Below are positions 15,848-25,252 of a stretch of 64,000 nucleotides of DNA, piece by piece. The stretch lies in NCBI GenBank assembly GCA_019419995.1, contig JAHZHZ010000004.1:90163-154162 (forward strand), in the 5' to 3' direction. The DNA is from Clostridiales bacterium (GTDB lineage Bacteria > Bacillota > Clostridia > Christensenellales > Aristaeellaceae). The notes beneath the pieces were generated by a model that searched no databases, was not told the DNA's origin, and saw only the letters and a program-made list of their open reading frames with translations. Position numbers and translations under genes: made by a program. Within the stretch, counting starts at the first letter, position 1. Each line of letters opens with the position of its first letter.

Positions 15848-17848
15848 TTATTTCTTGCGCTTCCGGCGGGTCTGCCGAGACTTTTCGGCATTGCCCATAG
15901 GTTTTTCGCCCCGCAACTGAAGCATCTGATCCCTGAGTTTAGCGGCCTTTTCAAAGTCCAAATTGTTGGCGGCCTCCAGCATACGCTCCTCCAGACGTTC
16001 GATGGCCATCATTCTTTCTGTCTCATCCAGATTTTTACCACTGTCTGCGTCAGGCATTCGGGTAACTTCCATCAGATTCCGTATGGCGCTGCGCACCGTT
16101 TGCGGCGTGATGCCATGTGCCTGGTTATAGGCCTGCTGAATTTCGCGCCTGCGGTTGGTTTCACTAATGGCTCGATTCATGGAATCGGTCAACTGGTCGG
16201 CGTACATGATCACTCGGCCATCGACATTTCGAGCCGCTCGCCCGATGGTTTGAATCAGAGATTTTTCCGACCGGAGGAACCCTTCCTTGTCGGCATCCAA
16301 TATGGCGACCAGGGAAACTTCCGGCATGTCCAGGCCCTCCCGCAATAGGTTGATTCCCACCAGTACGTCGAACTCTCCACTGCGCAGTCCGCGGATCAAT
16401 TCAATTCGATCCAGTGTATCCACATCCGAATGGAGGTATTCTACCCGTACATCCATGCTGCGCAGGTATTCTGTCAGGCTCTCCGCCATGCGTTTTGTGA
16501 GTGTGGTTACCAAGATGCGCCCGCCCTGGCTGGCCACTGTGCGAATTTCGCCCAGCAGGTCGTCCACTTGATTGGTGGCCGGACGAACGATGATCTCAGG
16601 GTCGATGAGCCCCGTGGGGCGGATGATCTGTTCCACCACCTGTTCGGCCCGTTCCATTTCATAGGGCCCTGGAGTGGCAGAGACGTAGATTACCTGGTTG
16701 GTCTTCTGCTCAAATTCATAGAATTTCAGGGGGCGATTGTCGAAGGCGGCCGGCAGCCGGAAGCCGTAATCCACCAAAGTTTGTTTGCGTGCAAAATCCC
16801 CGTTATACATGGCGCGAATTTGCGGAACGGTCATGTGGCTCTCGTCGATGAGAATCAACAGATCCTTGGGGAAATAGTCCAGAAGCGTAAAGGGGGCTTC
16901 GCCGGGTTGACGGCCATCAAAGTAGCGGGAATAATTTTCGATTCCATTGCAATAGCCGATTTCACGCATCATTTCAATATCATAGTGGGTGCGTTGTTCC
17001 AGACGCTGGGCTTCCAGCAGCCGCCCGTTGGTTCTCAAATCGCTCAGCCGCTCCTGCAAATCCGCCTCAATCTGCTGAATACAGGCGTCCAGCTTGTCCT
17101 TGGCGATGGCATAGTGTGAGGCGGGAAAGATCATGACATGATTCATGTGGCGCAATACGCGGCCGGAGACGATTTCCACCTCGGAGATGCGCTCAATTTC
17201 ATCGCCGAAAAACTCTACGCGCACTGCTTTTTCCTGGGAAGCAGCGGGGATAATTTCTACCACATCGCCACGCACGTGAAAGGTACCGCGCTCGGATTCA
17301 AAGTCGTTGCGGTTGTACTGGATCTCTACCAACCTGCGCAGCAGTTCCTCCCGTTCCATCACAGCACCTTCCCGGAGCGAGACGCAGAGATCCTCATATT
17401 CAGCCGGGTCTCCCAGCCCATAGATGCAACTGACGGAGGCCACGATGATTACGTCTCTGCGCTCGGCGAGCCAGGCCGTGGCGCTGTGGCGCATGCGATC
17501 AATTTCCTCGTTGACTGCAGAATCCTTTTCAATAAAGGTATCCGTGGATGGAATGTAAGCTTCCGGCTGGTAGTAATCGTAATAAGATACAAAGTAGCCA
17601 ACGGCATTGTCCGGGAAAAATTCCCGGAACTCCCCGGCCAGCTGTGCTGCAAGGGTTTTGTTATGGGCGATTACCAGCGTGGGCCGGTTGGCATTTTGGA
17701 TGATATTGGCCATGGTGAAGGTCTTGCCGGAGCCTGTGACACCCAGCAGCACCTGATGCTTCAGTCCTTTTTTCAAACCATCCGTAAGAGCTTCAATGGC
17801 CTGAGGTTGATCGCCGGTGGGCGCGTACTGAGAACGTAGTTGAAACAT
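15848..17848 (-). CDS. uvrB: Excinuclease ABC subunit B
   Basis: DNA helicase-like subunit that verifies damage and recruits UvrC, 666 aa. Walker A GVTGSGKTF lies at about residue 39. The beta-hairpin with YYDYYQPEAYIP that inserts between DNA strands is at about 92-104. DESH and helicase motif VI (QTIGRAARN) are present, and the C-terminal UVR domain (about 620-655, LDFEKAAKLRDQM) binds UvrA and UvrC. The basic tail ends RRKRKK. It is the first gene of the uvrB-uvrA operon. Confidence 0.98.
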   Translation of the reverse strand: MFQLRSQYAPTGDQPQAIEALTDGLKKGLKHQVLLGVTGSGKTFTMANIIQNANRPTLVIAHNKTLAAQLAGEFREFFPDNAVGYFVSYYDYYQPEAYIPSTDTFIEKDSAVNEEIDRMRHSATAWLAERRDVIIVASVSCIYGLGDPAEYEDLCVSLREGAVMEREELLRRLVEIQYNRNDFESERGTFHVRGDVVEIIPAASQEKAVRVEFFGDEIERISEVEIVSGRVLRHMNHVMIFPASHYAIAKDKLDACIQQIEADLQERLSDLRTNGRLLEAQRLEQRTHYDIEMMREIGYCNGIENYSRYFDGRQPGEAPFTLLDYFPKDLLILIDESHMTVPQIRAMYNGDFARKQTLVDYGFRLPAAFDNRPLKFYEFEQKTNQVIYVSATPGPYEMERAEQVVEQIIRPTGLIDPEIIVRPATNQVDDLLGEIRTVASQGGRILVTTLTKRMAESLTEYLRSMDVRVEYLHSDVDTLDRIELIRGLRSGEFDVLVGINLLREGLDMPEVSLVAILDADKEGFLRSEKSLIQTIGRAARNVDGRVIMYADQLTDSMNRAISETNRRREIQQAYNQAHGITPQTVRSAIRNLMEVTRMPDADSGKNLDETERMMAIERLEERMLEAANNLDFEKAAKLRDQMLQLRGEKPMGNAEKSRQTRRKRKK

Positions 17849-17884
17849 GGCAAAACCTCCCCCTTAATTTATCATTCTCGATTC

Positions 17885-17893
17885 ATTATAGCA
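17885..17893 (-). promoter_or_regulatory. Extended -10 promoter of uvrB
   Basis: Minus-strand TGC-TATAAT (17893-17885) with no good -35 hexamer, about 37 bases before the uvrB ATG. Confidence 0.6.
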
Positions 17894-17949
17894 TGAAAGG
17901 GGAAAAAAGAAACGGGGCACACAGAATTTAAACATATGTTCGATAGAAA

Positions 17950-17979
17950 TTGCCCTGTCGCAGTATTGCGACAGGGCAA
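17950..17979 (-). terminator. Terminator of the TIGR04086-like gene
   Basis: Perfect 13-bp stem with a four-base loop, 11 bases past the stop on the minus strand, followed there by a short T stretch. Confidence 0.8.
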
Positions 17980-17989
17980 AATTATAATT

Positions 17990-18397
17990 TCAGGTTCGAG
18001 CGGCCTTTGTTCTGCGGCCGGAGGACAGATTGGCACGGACGGCACCCGTGACGGCACCGGCAGCGCACCCCAGCAACATTTCGCCCAACATATTTCCTAC
18101 GGCAAAGCTACCGCCGCCCAAAAGTACGTAGAGGGCATAGCCCATGGCCATATAAGCCAGAGCGATCAATACGCCCGTAGCCAGGCCTCTGTCGCCTCCC
18201 CGGGGAACCGCAATGCAGACGCCTACAACAATGGCGGATAGTTTCATCAGCTGATTGAGCAAGGTCAGCAGGCGGTCTCCAAAGCGAAGGTAAATCAGTG
18301 CCACCGCCAGGAGGATCATGATGCCCAATGTGATTAGTATGGCCGTCAATAATCCACATACCAGCGATTTAAATATGCTTCGACGCGTTCTAACCAT
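17990..18397 (-). CDS. Small four-helix membrane protein, TIGR04086/YrzE-like
   Basis: 135 aa with about four hydrophobic helices (about 13-36, 48-66, 74-92 and 98-118), glycine-rich loops and a basic C-terminal tail (SSGRRTKAART). The size, the basic N-terminus and the GxxxG-rich helices fit the TIGR04086 family of Clostridia and Bacillus membrane proteins, which has no known function. It is transcribed alone between its terminator and the upstream PBP gene on the same strand. The family match is from memory of its pattern, so moderate. Confidence 0.7.
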   Translation of the reverse strand: MVRTRRSIFKSLVCGLLTAILITLGIMILLAVALIYLRFGDRLLTLLNQLMKLSAIVVGVCIAVPRGGDRGLATGVLIALAYMAMGYALYVLLGGGSFAVGNMLGEMLLGCAAGAVTGAVRANLSSGRRTKAART

Positions 18398-18506
18398 TTT
18401 AAATCCCTCCCCCGGAACTGTCTCTGGGGCATTCTATGAGGCGCGGGGGGCAAGGTATGCAAATGGGGACGCGGCAGGATTGCCGCGCCCCCGTTTGGAA
18501 AGCAAT

Positions 18507-20900
18507 TTATCCACACTGAGTACATACGCCGATACCGGCGGAATATTCGTTGGTGGATGCTCCGTAGAAGTAATTCTGCACCACATCCATGTCAGATGCA
18601 TAGCGCAGCGGATGACCTTCAGGAATATAGATGATTCCGGCTACCACAGTGGAATTACAATGATCGGAAGCCACCAGGCCGGAGCGACGGCACAGGGTTA
18701 CGGCCCGGTGCATGTTGCAACTTGCCGTGGGTGCGCTCTCGGCAGTGTAGTAATCCGTGATTAGCTGGTAGCTATTGGCATCATTTTCGCAGGCTTGCGT
18801 GGGCAACATTCCCGACACGCCGCAAACCGTTACCGGATAGAGACCATAGTCCGCAGGCGTTCCAGCGATGATGGCCCTGTCTACCGTATTGCCCGTAAGT
18901 TCATGCACCTGGGACATAATGGCGGCCCACAGGGGCGCAGCAGCGGAACTTCCCGTAGCGCTGGATTCTAGGGGCTTATAATAATCCGAACCAATCCATA
19001 CGGCACCTGCGTAGTAACCGGTCATACCGGCAAAAGTAACGCCGATGTTATTGGTGTTGGTACCTGTCTTGCCCGCAACAGTCATGTTTCCGAAATTTGC
19101 CCGGGAACCGGTACCGCCCTCAGATACACAGCCGATCAGGCAATCCACCAGTTGATAGGCTGTGGATTCCTTGAACACCTGCCGAGTCTCCTGCACTTCG
19201 TTCACATCGATATATACCGTTCCGTCCGAATTGAGCACCTGGGTAAAGGCACAGGCCTCCAAATATTTTCCGCTGTTGGCGATGGCGCCGAAGGCGGTGG
19301 CCAATTCAATGACGGATACGCCGGAGGAGCCCAAGGCCAAACCTGCACCGGTGGCCAGAATGTGATCCTGATCGATACCCAGCTTCAACAGATAGGTAAC
19401 GGAATTTTCAATGCCCACATAATCAATCAGCGCGTGGGCAGATGAGGTATTATGGGAGCGGTTGATAGCTGTGCGCATGGATTCCACACCCGTAAAGGAA
19501 TCGCCCGAAAAGTTGTTGGGATATCCGTTGGTGCTGGTCCAGTCCTTGATTTCAATTGGAAGATTCAATACGGGGGTGCCCGGCGAATATCCCATATCAA
19601 AGGCGGGACCATAAACGGAAAGGGGCTTCAGAGAGGAGCCAACGGGCATTTCCAATTGGTAGGCCCGGTTAAGTTGCTTGCGTTGAACCGGTTCACTGCG
19701 GCCGCCCACCACGGCTACCAATTCTCCTGTGTGCCAGTTGATTACCGCTGCAGCAGCCTGAGGCTGAACGACGGTCAGGTATTCTCCACCGCCCAGTGAT
19801 GATTGGGTGGCCGAGTCGTTTGCGTGGCGCATGGCTGGATACTGGCTCCAGTTGGTGATGGTATCCTGCACGGCGGATTGTACGGCAGGATCAAGGGAGG
19901 TATAGATGTAGTAGCCGCCGTTGCGCAATTTGGTTTCCATGCTACTGCGGTTGGTAGAGTTGTCCTCCAACCCCTCCACGCGCAGCATCTTGGTTACTAC
20001 ATCGTAGATGGCGTATTCCACGTAATAGGCGTTATCATACATGGCATCGGAGGATGCAGTGGAACTTTCCAGAACCGTCAGAGGTTGCGCGTAGGCTGCG
20101 TCATGCTCTTCCTTAGTGATCAACTGCTGATCCAACATTTCATCCAGCACATAGTCGGTTCGGTTGTCAATCAGCTCGGAAGTCTCATAAGTGTAGTAGT
20201 TTCTCCTTGGGTTATAGCGATAGGGATTTCGAATGATGGCCGCCAGACAGGCGCATTCCCGCAGAGTCAATTCGTTGAGCTCTTTGCCAAAATAGTCCTG
20301 GGCCGCAATGCGAACACCATAGTTGGAGCCACCCAGATAGATGACGTTTAAGTATGCTTCCAGTATTTCTTCCTTGGAGAGCTGTTCCTCCACCTGAAGG
20401 GCCAGATAGGCTTCCTGCAATTTGCGCTTGTAATTCTGATCTGCGTTGAGCAGTGTCAACTTGACCAACTGGCAAGTAATGGTGGATGCGCCCTGCAAGT
20501 CGCCACCGGAAAGATTGTTGACGAACGAGCCTGCGATACGCTTTAAGTCTACGCCGTGATGTTCGTTGAAACGGGCATCTTCGATGGCAATGACGGCATT
20601 GATCAACTGCTGGGGAATATCCTCATATTCCACGTAGATGCGGTTTTCCGATCCTTTGAATTCGGTGATCAGTCCACCGTTTTTGTCAAAGATGAAGGAC
20701 GTCAGGGACTGAGAGCCGATGCGTTCAATTTCCAGTTCCGGACAGGTGTCTATCCATGCCTTAGCTACACCACCCAATATGCCGGCTCCGCATACGCCGA
20801 TGAGCAGTATGGAGAAAAACAGCATCTTGACCGTCATCATGGCCACAGACAGCAAAAAATTGGGGGCGGATTCCCGGGGTTTAAATCTCGTATATTTCAA
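18507..20900 (-). CDS. Class A penicillin-binding protein (PBP1A type)
   Basis: Bifunctional peptidoglycan synthase of 797 aa. One membrane anchor lies at about 18-45. The GT51 glycosyltransferase domain has catalytic Glu in AIEDARFNEHHG. The transpeptidase domain has the acyl-serine in GSSLKP, SHN and KTGTNTN. In GT51 motif 2 the usual GGSTITQQ reads GASTITCQ. The C-terminus is cysteine-rich (about seven Cys), partly the known CGVSG...C tail of clostridial PBPs. The start codon is TTG, with GGAGG ten bases upstream. It makes wall glycan strands and cross-links them outside the membrane. Confidence 0.95.
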   Translation of the reverse strand: MKYTRFKPRESAPNFLLSVAMMTVKMLFFSILLIGVCGAGILGGVAKAWIDTCPELEIERIGSQSLTSFIFDKNGGLITEFKGSENRIYVEYEDIPQQLINAVIAIEDARFNEHHGVDLKRIAGSFVNNLSGGDLQGASTITCQLVKLTLLNADQNYKRKLQEAYLALQVEEQLSKEEILEAYLNVIYLGGSNYGVRIAAQDYFGKELNELTLRECACLAAIIRNPYRYNPRRNYYTYETSELIDNRTDYVLDEMLDQQLITKEEHDAAYAQPLTVLESSTASSDAMYDNAYYVEYAIYDVVTKMLRVEGLEDNSTNRSSMETKLRNGGYYIYTSLDPAVQSAVQDTITNWSQYPAMRHANDSATQSSLGGGEYLTVVQPQAAAAVINWHTGELVAVVGGRSEPVQRKQLNRAYQLEMPVGSSLKPLSVYGPAFDMGYSPGTPVLNLPIEIKDWTSTNGYPNNFSGDSFTGVESMRTAINRSHNTSSAHALIDYVGIENSVTYLLKLGIDQDHILATGAGLALGSSGVSVIELATAFGAIANSGKYLEACAFTQVLNSDGTVYIDVNEVQETRQVFKESTAYQLVDCLIGCVSEGGTGSRANFGNMTVAGKTGTNTNNIGVTFAGMTGYYAGAVWIGSDYYKPLESSATGSSAAAPLWAAIMSQVHELTGNTVDRAIIAGTPADYGLYPVTVCGVSGMLPTQACENDANSYQLITDYYTAESAPTASCNMHRAVTLCRRSGLVASDHCNSTVVAGIIYIPEGHPLRYASDMDVVQNYFYGASTNEYSAGIGVCTQCG

Positions 20901-20947
20901 ATGTCTATTTCCTCCGATAGATTTCTCAGACTATTTATGTGACTACC

Positions 20948-20956
20948 ATTATAGCA
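20948..20956 (-). promoter_or_regulatory. Extended -10 promoter of the PBP gene
   Basis: Minus-strand TGC-TATAAT (20956-20948), about 48 bases before the TTG start; no good -35. Confidence 0.55.
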
Positions 20957-21205
20957 CAGAATTGAGAAGTGTGGCGTGCAAATTCATGTTATTTTAGTGA
21001 CCGGCAGAGTGTTTTGTGGTTAAATCATCCTTTCTCAACTGAAAGGGCAGGGGAAGGAGAATGATATTGCTCTGCGCAATTTTTGTCTTCAAACGAATTT
21101 GGGTGGGGGCTGGAGATGAAAACTGAGCTGAAAGGGGGATTTTACCGCCTTGTACACATAGAATTAACAAAGCTTGTGTATAATGACCCAAATGAGGTGA
21201 TGAAC

Positions 21206-21565
21206 GTGAAGATTTGTTCCAGATGTCACATATTATGTAAGGATGTCTGCCCGATGTGTAAGTCGTCACGCCATCTGTGTGAGCCGGAAGAAAATGAGCC
21301 GGTACTCCTTATTGTACTGACGGCCATGCAGTCTATGCTGGTGGAGCCCATACTTGAGGACAGCAAAGTGCCATACTTTAAGAAGGGCATGGTCGGCGGG
21401 GGGCTGACGGCGCAAGTGGGCATGATGCGGGAGATCTATCGCTACTATGTACCTCATTCAGCGTATGAAAAGTGCAGGGCAATGATTGAAGAGGTCTTTG
21501 GAGAAGACCGGGAAATTATGATGCTGCTGCACGAATTCGATGAGAAGGATGAAAAGGGAGTGTGA
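21206..21565 (+). CDS. Zinc-ribbon protein with DUF2007-like signalling domain
   Basis: 119 aa. The N-terminus has five cysteines (CSRC, C, CPMC) as a probable zinc ribbon, then a beta-alpha domain with LLIVLTAMQSMLVEPILE and RYYVPHSAYEKC. That pattern resembles DUF2007, called a putative signal-transducing domain. I place the start at the GTG at 21206, with GAGGTG six bases upstream; an ATG at 21200 is possible but too close to that site. A TATAAT at 21179-21184 may be its -10, giving a very short leader. Nine bases separate it from the CNNM/CorC-type gene, so they likely form one operon. Confidence 0.65.
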   Translation: MKICSRCHILCKDVCPMCKSSRHLCEPEENEPVLLIVLTAMQSMLVEPILEDSKVPYFKKGMVGGGLTAQVGMMREIYRYYVPHSAYEKCRAMIEEVFGEDREIMMLLHEFDEKDEKGV

Positions 21566-21574
21566 AGGTCCTAA

Positions 21575-22834
21575 ATGGACACAGGCGATTTAAGTACCAT
21601 TCTGGCGTTGCTGTTCCTGGTAGCGTGTTCGGCTTTTTTTTCCGCTTCGGAGACGGCATATACTTCTCTCAACACTGTGCGCATGAAGCGTATGGCGGCA
21701 GACGGCGATCTTCGCGCTGCAAAGGTGCTCAAGCTGGCGGAAAGGTATGAGAGCTTACTTTCCACCATTTTGATAGGCAACAATATCGTAAATATATTGG
21801 CTTCATCGCTGGCGACGGTAATGTTTGTTCGCTGGCTGGGTGACGGCGGTGTTTCTGTTTCCACGGTGATTACCACGGTATTCATTTTGCTCTTTGGCGA
21901 AGTCACCCCCAAGAATATTGCCAAGGATCATGCGGAAACCATTGCATTGCGGTTCTATCCACTGCTGTTTTTCGTAACCAAGATCTTTACGCCTTTGAAC
22001 TGGCTGCTGGGCTGTTGGCAGAAGCTGGTGGGAAGAATGGTCAAACCTTCGGAAGATCGTGGCTTTACGGAGGAAGAACTGATTACCATCGTGGAAGAGG
22101 CGGAAAACGAGGGTGGAATCGATGCTCATGAGAGCGAACTGATCCGCTCCGCCATAGAATTCAACGACATGGACGTGGAAGAAATTCTAACGCCCAGAGT
22201 GGATATCCAGGCGGTGGATATGGAAGCTACGGAGAATGAAATCGCCAAGGTCTTTGAGGAGAGTGGTTACTCGCGCCTGCCCGTGTATCAGGAGACGGTG
22301 GACAATATTGTGGGTATCCTGCATGAGAAGGATTTCTATGCCAAGCGCGGCAAAGAGGATTTGCGGGGAATGATGACGACGCCCACCTTCGTGATGCAGA
22401 CGACAAAAGTATCCGATCTTTTAAAGCAGCTTCAAAAATCTAAAGCACATATGGCCGTGGTGGTGGATGAGTACGACGGCGTACAGGGAATTGTGACGAT
22501 GGAAGATATCCTGGAGGAACTCGTGGGTGAAATCTGGGATGAGCATGACGAAGTTGTGGAGGAGTACCGGCAGCTCCCCGATGGCAGTTATCTGGTGGCC
22601 GGCAGCGCCAATCTGGATGATCTGTTGGAGCGCTTTGACATTAATACGGAGTATGATCCGGTGACGGTCAATGGCTGGGTACAGGAGGAATTGGGACGTT
22701 TCCCCAAGGCGGGAGACAGCTTTGAATGCGATGGCCTTCGGGTCACGGTGGAAAAGGCGGAAAAGCGCAGGGCTACAGAGGTGCGCGTAGCCCCCATTGA
22801 TCCGGAAGAACAGCTGGAAGGAATGAATATATAA
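21575..22834 (+). CDS. CNNM/CorC-type transporter (hemolysin C family)
   Basis: Membrane protein of 419 aa. The N-terminal DUF21 domain has about four helices and the SASETAYTSLN signature near residue 25. Two CBS domains span about 205-325 and a CorC/HlyC C-terminal domain about 335-412 (VDEYDGVQGIVTMEDILEELVGEIWDEHD lies at the junction, broken here only for naming). Family members are Mg2+ or Co2+ exporters or tolerance proteins; MpfA of Bacillus is one. Substrate here is unproven. It follows the zinc-ribbon gene closely and ends at a strong terminator. Confidence 0.92.
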   Translation: MDTGDLSTILALLFLVACSAFFSASETAYTSLNTVRMKRMAADGDLRAAKVLKLAERYESLLSTILIGNNIVNILASSLATVMFVRWLGDGGVSVSTVITTVFILLFGEVTPKNIAKDHAETIALRFYPLLFFVTKIFTPLNWLLGCWQKLVGRMVKPSEDRGFTEEELITIVEEAENEGGIDAHESELIRSAIEFNDMDVEEILTPRVDIQAVDMEATENEIAKVFEESGYSRLPVYQETVDNIVGILHEKDFYAKRGKEDLRGMMTTPTFVMQTTKVSDLLKQLQKSKAHMAVVVDEYDGVQGIVTMEDILEELVGEIWDEHDEVVEEYRQLPDGSYLVAGSANLDDLLERFDINTEYDPVTVNGWVQEELGRFPKAGDSFECDGLRVTVEKAEKRRATEVRVAPIDPEEQLEGMNI

Positions 22835-22853
22835 AATAGATTTGCTTACATTG

Positions 22854-22887
22854 AAGGGTCCCGCGGTTAAAACGCGGGACCCTTTTC
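22854..22887 (+). terminator. Terminator of the CNNM/CorC-type gene
   Basis: Perfect 12-bp stem (22854-22865 with 22873-22884); the T-run overlaps its 3' arm. Confidence 0.9.
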
Positions 22888-23097
22888 TGCTTGCTCGATT
22901 GGTAAAAGTGAAAATGAGAAGATGAGATAATGGTTGTAATAAGCGCTGTAACTTGCGCAGTAAGAAGGGAATGCAGGATCACTGGAGTTGTTAATCTCTA
23001 ATCGTGCAAGGAAAACAGACCGGGAATTGACGGCGTTTTCAGTTTCCAGAGCTCACTTTTTCCCGCAGACAAGGCCGAAAATACATCAATAATTTAT
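22888..23097. other. Intergenic stretch with no recognisable feature
   Basis: Part of a gap of just over 300 bases between two convergent genes. I see no ribosome site with a frame, no repeat and no known RNA. Confidence 0.5.
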
Positions 23098-23121
23098 GGC
23101 GCCACGCAGTTGCGCGGCGCC
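23098..23121 (-). terminator. Probable terminator of the TcaA-like gene
   Basis: Stem GGCGCC/GGCGCC extended past one mismatch by CGCA/TGCG, 23 bases beyond the stop. The minus-strand tail ATAAATT is a poor U-run. Confidence 0.55.
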
Positions 23122-23143
23122 GAATGATAAAACAGGAATTAGA

Positions 23144-24514
23144 TCAATCTGTGGCCAAATCCATGTAGCGGGCGACGAGCAGCGGATAGTAATTCGTGTT
23201 ATAGAAGTAGCGGCCGCTCACATCCGCATAGGCGGAATACTTGGGACCAATGCCGGGCGTAATGGTGGTATCGTTCTGCAAAATCAGCAGCTGCTGCGTG
23301 CCGTCAGTACCCACATCCATGACCATATATTCCACGCCTTCTTCGGTAAATACATCCACAATCGTTCCTTCGCAGAGGAAGATCCGACCTACCCAGTTCT
23401 GGAAGTACAGGCTCAACTGGGGATAATCCATGGCCCAGGCCTTCGCGGAATATTGGGCCAACGTGGGCTTATAGTTGACCGCGAAGCTTACCACCGCGTC
23501 TTCGCGCCCTTCCTTGACGGCGCGGAAGCGGATGATATTTTCGCCCAGATGATCGAATTTGGCGATAAAGGAGAATTCGCCGGTGGTCATATCCATCTGG
23601 AAGCTTTCTTCCACATAGGGCGTGTCCACGCTGATGTATGCGCCCGGTTCACAGTGCCCGGTGATGGGCATGGTCAACTCGTTGCTCTGGGTGGAAACTT
23701 CCTGATCCAGCTCGATTTCAATGTCAAACTGCTCGCGGTAAATGGTGATATCCTGACGGGTTTCCTTGTGGTGGGGTGTACGGACAATGACGGTGTAAGT
23801 GTTGTCGCCGATGGGTCGAACGCTTACGTTCACGCTCAGTGCACCACTGCGATCTACGCGATCGGTGACATCCTCTCCGTTGATGAACACGGAGCTGCCA
23901 GCCACAACCTGCAATTGAAGGGGATAGCTGGAAGTAACCACGGACACGCCGTCTTCCACAGGATTAACCACCGTCAGGGGAGATTCCGGCACTTCAATGC
24001 TATAATTAACAGTGGGAAGTTGAACCTGGCTTCCGTCTGAACGGATCAGCACGGGGGCAAAACTGATGTCTGCGTAGTCATATTCCGTTGCGTTGTCTGC
24101 AAACCAGTCCGAATCAGCGATTTCTAGACGGGCGACACCGCCGCAAATGGAAAGACTCTTGTTGAGTTCCGGCAGATAAATCATATCACCGTCTTCTCCA
24201 TAGAAAATCAACGCATGACCCAGCCGACCATCGGACATGGTCACTTCATTGAGCATGGGCGTATAAGCGCCCCGAGTATACAGACGGGTAATTTTATAAC
24301 TGTCTATCCAGAAAAACAGCTTGTAGATGCCGATTCCCACAGCCACAAAACACATGACCCAGGCCAGGACAATAAGAATCCTCTGGATGGGCGTGCGGCG
24401 CTTTTTTTCTTTTTTATGTTCAGAAGCTTCTTTGCCCGTGGGCAGGGGCTGTTTGCATACATCACAATACAGCGCTTCGTCCGGACATTGATTTCCGCAA
24501 TAGGGGCACTTCAA
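23144..24514 (-). CDS. Zinc-ribbon membrane protein with large ectodomain (TcaA/YvbJ-like layout)
   Basis: 456 aa. An N-terminal zinc ribbon (CPYCGNQC...CDVC, residues 3-20), a lysine/arginine stretch, one membrane helix at about 47-67, then some 385 extracytoplasmic residues rich in beta-strands. Two segments resemble immunoglobulin-like repeats (PESPLTVVNP...GEDVTD and the later PITGHCEPGAYISV). This order matches TcaA of Staphylococcus and YvbJ of Bacillus, whose ectodomains act at the cell wall; function here is unknown. The start is a TTG at 24514, with AAAGGAGG eight bases upstream; no ATG fits. Confidence 0.75.
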   Translation of the reverse strand: MKCPYCGNQCPDEALYCDVCKQPLPTGKEASEHKKEKKRRTPIQRILIVLAWVMCFVAVGIGIYKLFFWIDSYKITRLYTRGAYTPMLNEVTMSDGRLGHALIFYGEDGDMIYLPELNKSLSICGGVARLEIADSDWFADNATEYDYADISFAPVLIRSDGSQVQLPTVNYSIEVPESPLTVVNPVEDGVSVVTSSYPLQLQVVAGSSVFINGEDVTDRVDRSGALSVNVSVRPIGDNTYTVIVRTPHHKETRQDITIYREQFDIEIELDQEVSTQSNELTMPITGHCEPGAYISVDTPYVEESFQMDMTTGEFSFIAKFDHLGENIIRFRAVKEGREDAVVSFAVNYKPTLAQYSAKAWAMDYPQLSLYFQNWVGRIFLCEGTIVDVFTEEGVEYMVMDVGTDGTQQLLILQNDTTITPGIGPKYSAYADVSGRYFYNTNYYPLLVARYMDLATD

Positions 24515-24635
24515 AATGGCATCCTCCTTTAGGTATAACAAAACTCTATTCTATAATTCCGTTTGAAAATCCTGCCCCTTATGAAAATATTCGTTGTAAA
24601 TTCATATTTGAGAAGTATCAACCGGAAGTAATCTG

Positions 24636-24644
24636 TGTTATAAT
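24636..24644 (+). promoter_or_regulatory. Extended -10 promoter of the membrane protein-desulfurase-thiI group
   Basis: TGT-TATAAT, 29 bases before the first start codon; no good -35. Confidence 0.6.
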
Positions 24645-24673
24645 GTACAATAGAGTCAATATGGAGGTGCTCC

Positions 24674-25252
24674 ATGGACGGCTATATGGAACAATCCGTA
24701 CCAGGAAAAAGGTCTTCGAGGACACAACTGCTGTATGCGCTGTGCTGGGGAATGATGATTTTGCTGAGCGTGGTTGCACTCATATGCGCTGCAGGCATTT
24801 TGGGTTCTTCCAGGGCGGGCCAAATACAAATCCACTGGTTTAATCTGGTGGTTCTGGTGCTGTGCCTGTTGTTGGTGGGGCTGATTTGGCGTTGCAAAGA
24901 CCGCCTCTATGTGGAGTATGATTACCTGTTTCAAAACGATGTGCTTGAAATCTGGGTTATATACAATCAACGCCGGCGGCGCCAGGCAGGACGAATTTCC
25001 ATGGAACAGGTGCGCAGCGTCGAAACGTCTCGGCGGGGTTTTTCTCTTTCCCCGGATGAAGAGAAAAGAGAGTGGTATGTGCAGCCCTCGAATTTAACTT
25101 GTATACATTTTATGGAAGGAAACAACCGTCGTGCGGCGCTGCTGGAATTGAATGAAGATATGCTCAAGTGCATCAAGGGCAGCAGGCGCCTGGACAGAAG
25201 CGTATGGCGGGATGGAGAAGGGAAGTTTTATACCAATGGAAGCCTATCTTGA
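24674..25252 (+). CDS. Two-helix membrane protein with a soluble PH-like tail
   Basis: 192 aa. Two membrane helices at about 19-43 and 54-72, then a cytoplasmic domain of about 115 residues beginning with basic RRRRQAGR. The alternating strand pattern (YVEYDYLFQNDVLEIWVIY; RAALLELNEDMLKCIK) is reminiscent of bacterial PH-like domains, which is inference. GGAGGTG lies four bases before the ATG. Its end overlaps the desulfurase start by 17 bases, so it is the first gene of the desulfurase-thiI operon. A role in sulfur trafficking is possible only from position. I recall similar genes beside nifS-like genes in Clostridia. Confidence 0.7.
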   Translation: MDGYMEQSVPGKRSSRTQLLYALCWGMMILLSVVALICAAGILGSSRAGQIQIHWFNLVVLVLCLLLVGLIWRCKDRLYVEYDYLFQNDVLEIWVIYNQRRRRQAGRISMEQVRSVETSRRGFSLSPDEEKREWYVQPSNLTCIHFMEGNNRRAALLELNEDMLKCIKGSRRLDRSVWRDGEGKFYTNGSLS

